From the NCBI GenBank assembly GCA_947473305.1, contig CANJCB010000015.1, positions 33,831-97,830 of the forward strand: a stretch of DNA of 64,000 nucleotides, read 5' to 3'. This document shows, piece by piece, positions 62,553 to 64,000 of the stretch. Origin of the DNA: Rhodospirillales bacterium (GTDB lineage: Bacteria; Pseudomonadota; Alphaproteobacteria; ATCC43930; CGMCC-115725). Made by a program: the position numbers and the translations under genes. Each line of letters begins with the position of its first letter. The stretch's first letter is position 1. The notes under the pieces were generated by a model. The model was not told the DNA's origin. It searched no databases and was given only the letters and a program-made list of their open reading frames with translations.

Positions 62553-63664
62553 GGCTCCAGCGACGCCACCTCGCTCGCGCCGGGGACATAGATGCCGCCC
62601 CGGCGGCCGGCGCCGTAACGCTCGTAATACCACTCGCTGAGTTCCGGCCCGTCCGGCGTCACCAGCCAGAGGCGCAGCAGGTGCCGCTTCCGCTCGGGCT
62701 CGGGATAGTCCTCGAAGCCCATGCGGGAGTGCAGCACCGTGTGGTTGTTGATGAACTGCATGTCTCCCTGCTCCAACACCATCTGGAGGTGGAGATCGGG
62801 GTCGTTCGCCAGATCGTCGATGAGTTGCATCGCCTCCAGCTGCTTTCCTTCGAGCTGGGGCAACTCGGGGAAATTGGTGATGCTGCGCATATGGCCGCCG
62901 GAGTAATAGCTCAGCAGCTTGCCCGCGACCCATTGGAAGATCGGAATCTGGAAATAGGGGCGCTTGCCCGCCGGCACTTCGCCGCGCCGATCCATGTAGA
63001 AGGGCTCGTAAAGCACCGGCAGCAGGTCGGGCCGGCGGCGCATCACCTCGTTGTGGATAGCGATCGAACTGACGATGACGCTCTCGCCCCCGCTGCGGGA
63101 GGGATGCAGGCACAAAAGCCCGATGAGATCCGCGAAATCGACGTGATAGGTCAGCCGCTCGTTGCTGTTGTAGCCGCGGATCTTGGTGTGCAGGAAAAAC
63201 GGCGCGTCGTGCTGCTTCCCGTCCGAGAGCTTGCGCTTGTCAGAACTGATGCCGAGGTCGATCACATGTCCCAGCATCTGCCCCCGCGCGTTCTGGCTCA
63301 CGGGATATCCGAGATGCACGCCGATGCCCCAATAGAGAAGAGCGGCTTCCTCTTTCGCATGGTGATCGACCGGCAACCCCCGCATCAGGAAAAATCCGCG
63401 CCCTTCTCGAAGCTCATGGCGCAGTTCCACCAGCTTCCGGGAAAAGCGCGGCAGAGGGAAATCCTCGCGCCGGACATCGATGAGCTTCAGGCCTTTCCGC
63501 CTCACCGAAGCCATGGCGGCCTCGAGATCCGCGAGATCCGCCCCGTCGACCCGGTATTGCCAAGCCGTCGATCCGGCTAGATCCCGGCCCATCCAGGCCG
63601 CAGGACTGTCCACCGGTCCTTCCGGCATCCGAACCTCGCCGCTTTTCTCACGCAACGTCTTCAT
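62549..63664 (-). CDS. TauD/TfdA-family 2OG dioxygenase (paralogue B)
   Basis: A 371-residue iron enzyme. H174 and D176 (TYHVDFADLIG) with the histidine in VLHSRMGFEDYPEPERKRHL make the metal triad. Paralogue of the gene at 58392. The start at 63664 (MKTLREKSGE) follows AGAGGAA eight bases upstream. Its stop overlaps that of the convergent dehydrogenase within a CTAG palindrome. Confidence 0.87.
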   Translation of the reverse strand: MKTLREKSGEVRMPEGPVDSPAAWMGRDLAGSTAWQYRVDGADLADLEAAMASVRRKGLKLIDVRREDFPLPRFSRKLVELRHELREGRGFFLMRGLPVDHHAKEEAALLYWGIGVHLGYPVSQNARGQMLGHVIDLGISSDKRKLSDGKQHDAPFFLHTKIRGYNSNERLTYHVDFADLIGLLCLHPSRSGGESVIVSSIAIHNEVMRRRPDLLPVLYEPFYMDRRGEVPAGKRPYFQIPIFQWVAGKLLSYYSGGHMRSITNFPELPQLEGKQLEAMQLIDDLANDPDLHLQMVLEQGDMQFINNHTVLHSRMGFEDYPEPERKRHLLRLWLVTPDGPELSEWYYERYGAGRRGGIYVPGASEVASLEP

Positions 63665-63969
63665 CGAGGGTGTTCCTCTTAGTCCCTGGCCCGACAGCAG
63701 CCCGTACCGCATCTTACCGCAAAGGCTTCTCAGTCGGACAGAGTGGCCATCCGGGCAGGTCGGGTAAACACTAGCCGCTTGCGGGAATCGAGCCTAAAAT
63801 ATCCAGCGGCCGGTGATGTCGCGGGGAACCGACATGGCGAATACGCTGCCCAATGAGAGCGGCGGTGCGATTGTAGGCCACGGATCGGCGCCGCAGTGGT
63901 GCTGATGGCGGCGTAAAAGTCTGCCAGTGGTAAGCCCATCGTTTCCGATTTGGGACGAGGGGCGGGAGC
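63665..63969. mobile_element. Probable left end of an IS21-type insertion sequence, no host gene
   Basis: About 305 bases without a credible gene. The part from about 63730 on, including GGCGGCGTAAAAGTCTGCCA (63907-63926), is like the repeated left-end sequences that precede istA in IS21-family elements. The exact left boundary is not visible. Two short minus-strand frames here (63730-63939, 63771-63971) look like shadows. Confidence 0.3.
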
Positions 63970-64000
63970 ATGAAGCCCGTGGAGCTTTACTTGTTGGTGC
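63970..64000 (+). CDS. Start of a possible IS21-family transposase (istA-like), cut by the window edge
   Basis: The last 31 bases read ATG AAG CCC GTG GAG CTT TAC TTG TTG GTG, giving MKPVELYLLV, similar to the N-terminus of many IstA transposases (M-K-P-V-E/D-L-Y). Shine-Dalgarno-like GAGGGGCGGGAG precedes it. Only ten codons are visible, so the call is tentative. Confidence 0.35.
   Translation, partial: MKPVELYLLV

Noticed and set aside
63730..63971. Short minus-strand ORFs at the right edge
   Set aside because: They overlap each other in different frames, lack ribosome sites and are antisense to a probable insertion-sequence end.
1..64000. CRISPR arrays, tRNA or rRNA genes
   Set aside because: No regularly spaced direct repeats, tRNA T-loop/CCA patterns or rRNA segments were seen on either strand.

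Overview
The window is about 64 kb of GC-rich DNA, densely packed with genes that start mostly at ATG or GTG behind good Shine-Dalgarno sequences. Gene content and style (several SsuABC/NMT1-type importers, 2-oxoglutarate oxygenases, CoxSLM-type hydroxylases, core-MetE and UbiD homologues, small YRRLA-type proteins) point to an alphaproteobacterium, probably a free-living soil or water Rhodospirillales-like organism; the family cannot be fixed from this sequence alone. Nearly everything is uptake and catabolism of small organic molecules. I found no rRNA, tRNA, CRISPR array, phage gene or recognisable transcription factor gene.

Region by region. 1-728: the end of a polyphosphate-glucokinase-like ROK kinase. 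725-6600 (minus): a ring-hydroxylating dioxygenase (beta, alpha) with an SDR dehydrogenase, then a complete NMT1/SsuABC-type importer. 6810-14326: a TPP-dependent decarboxylase-like enzyme, a PuuE-like deacetylase, an amidohydrolase, an isopenicillin-N-synthase-like oxygenase, a class II aldolase, a class III CoA-transferase and two tiny related proteins. 14532-23585 (plus): a second SsuABC-type importer, a racemase-fold protein lacking the usual cysteines, an amidohydrolase and a complete branched-chain-amino-acid-type (Liv) importer.

23671-31790 (plus) is a tightly spaced ten-gene operon and the most unusual part: alpha/beta hydrolase, two-domain VOC enzyme, solute-binding protein, two near-identical-length heme-oxygenase-like diiron-type proteins flanking an aspartate-dehydrogenase-like gene, a Rieske ferredoxin, ABC ATPase and permease, and a 2-hydroxyacid dehydrogenase. 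I read it as one import-and-oxidise pathway with an uncharacterised oxygenase at its heart.

31829-45530: oxygenases, a pentapeptide-repeat protein, a UbiD-type decarboxylase, orphan binding proteins, and a complete molybdenum hydroxylase (M-L-S). 45879-54807 (plus): a second catabolic operon with an argininosuccinate-lyase-like enzyme, an orphan molybdenum hydroxylase large subunit, a RutE-like reductase, a RutA-like flavin monooxygenase, a binding protein, then PurU and a catalytic-domain-only MetE homologue; a folded RNA element precedes purU. 54804-63664: a TTC38-like protein, an OpgC-like membrane protein, an esterase, two related TauD-type oxygenases, an OxlT-like transporter and a tartrate/D-malate dehydrogenase. 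The right edge appears to enter an IS21-type insertion sequence.

TGTNTACA palindromes lie upstream of several of these transcription units (33931, 37680, 45629, 53571), which suggests common control by a GntR/FadR-type regulator encoded elsewhere.
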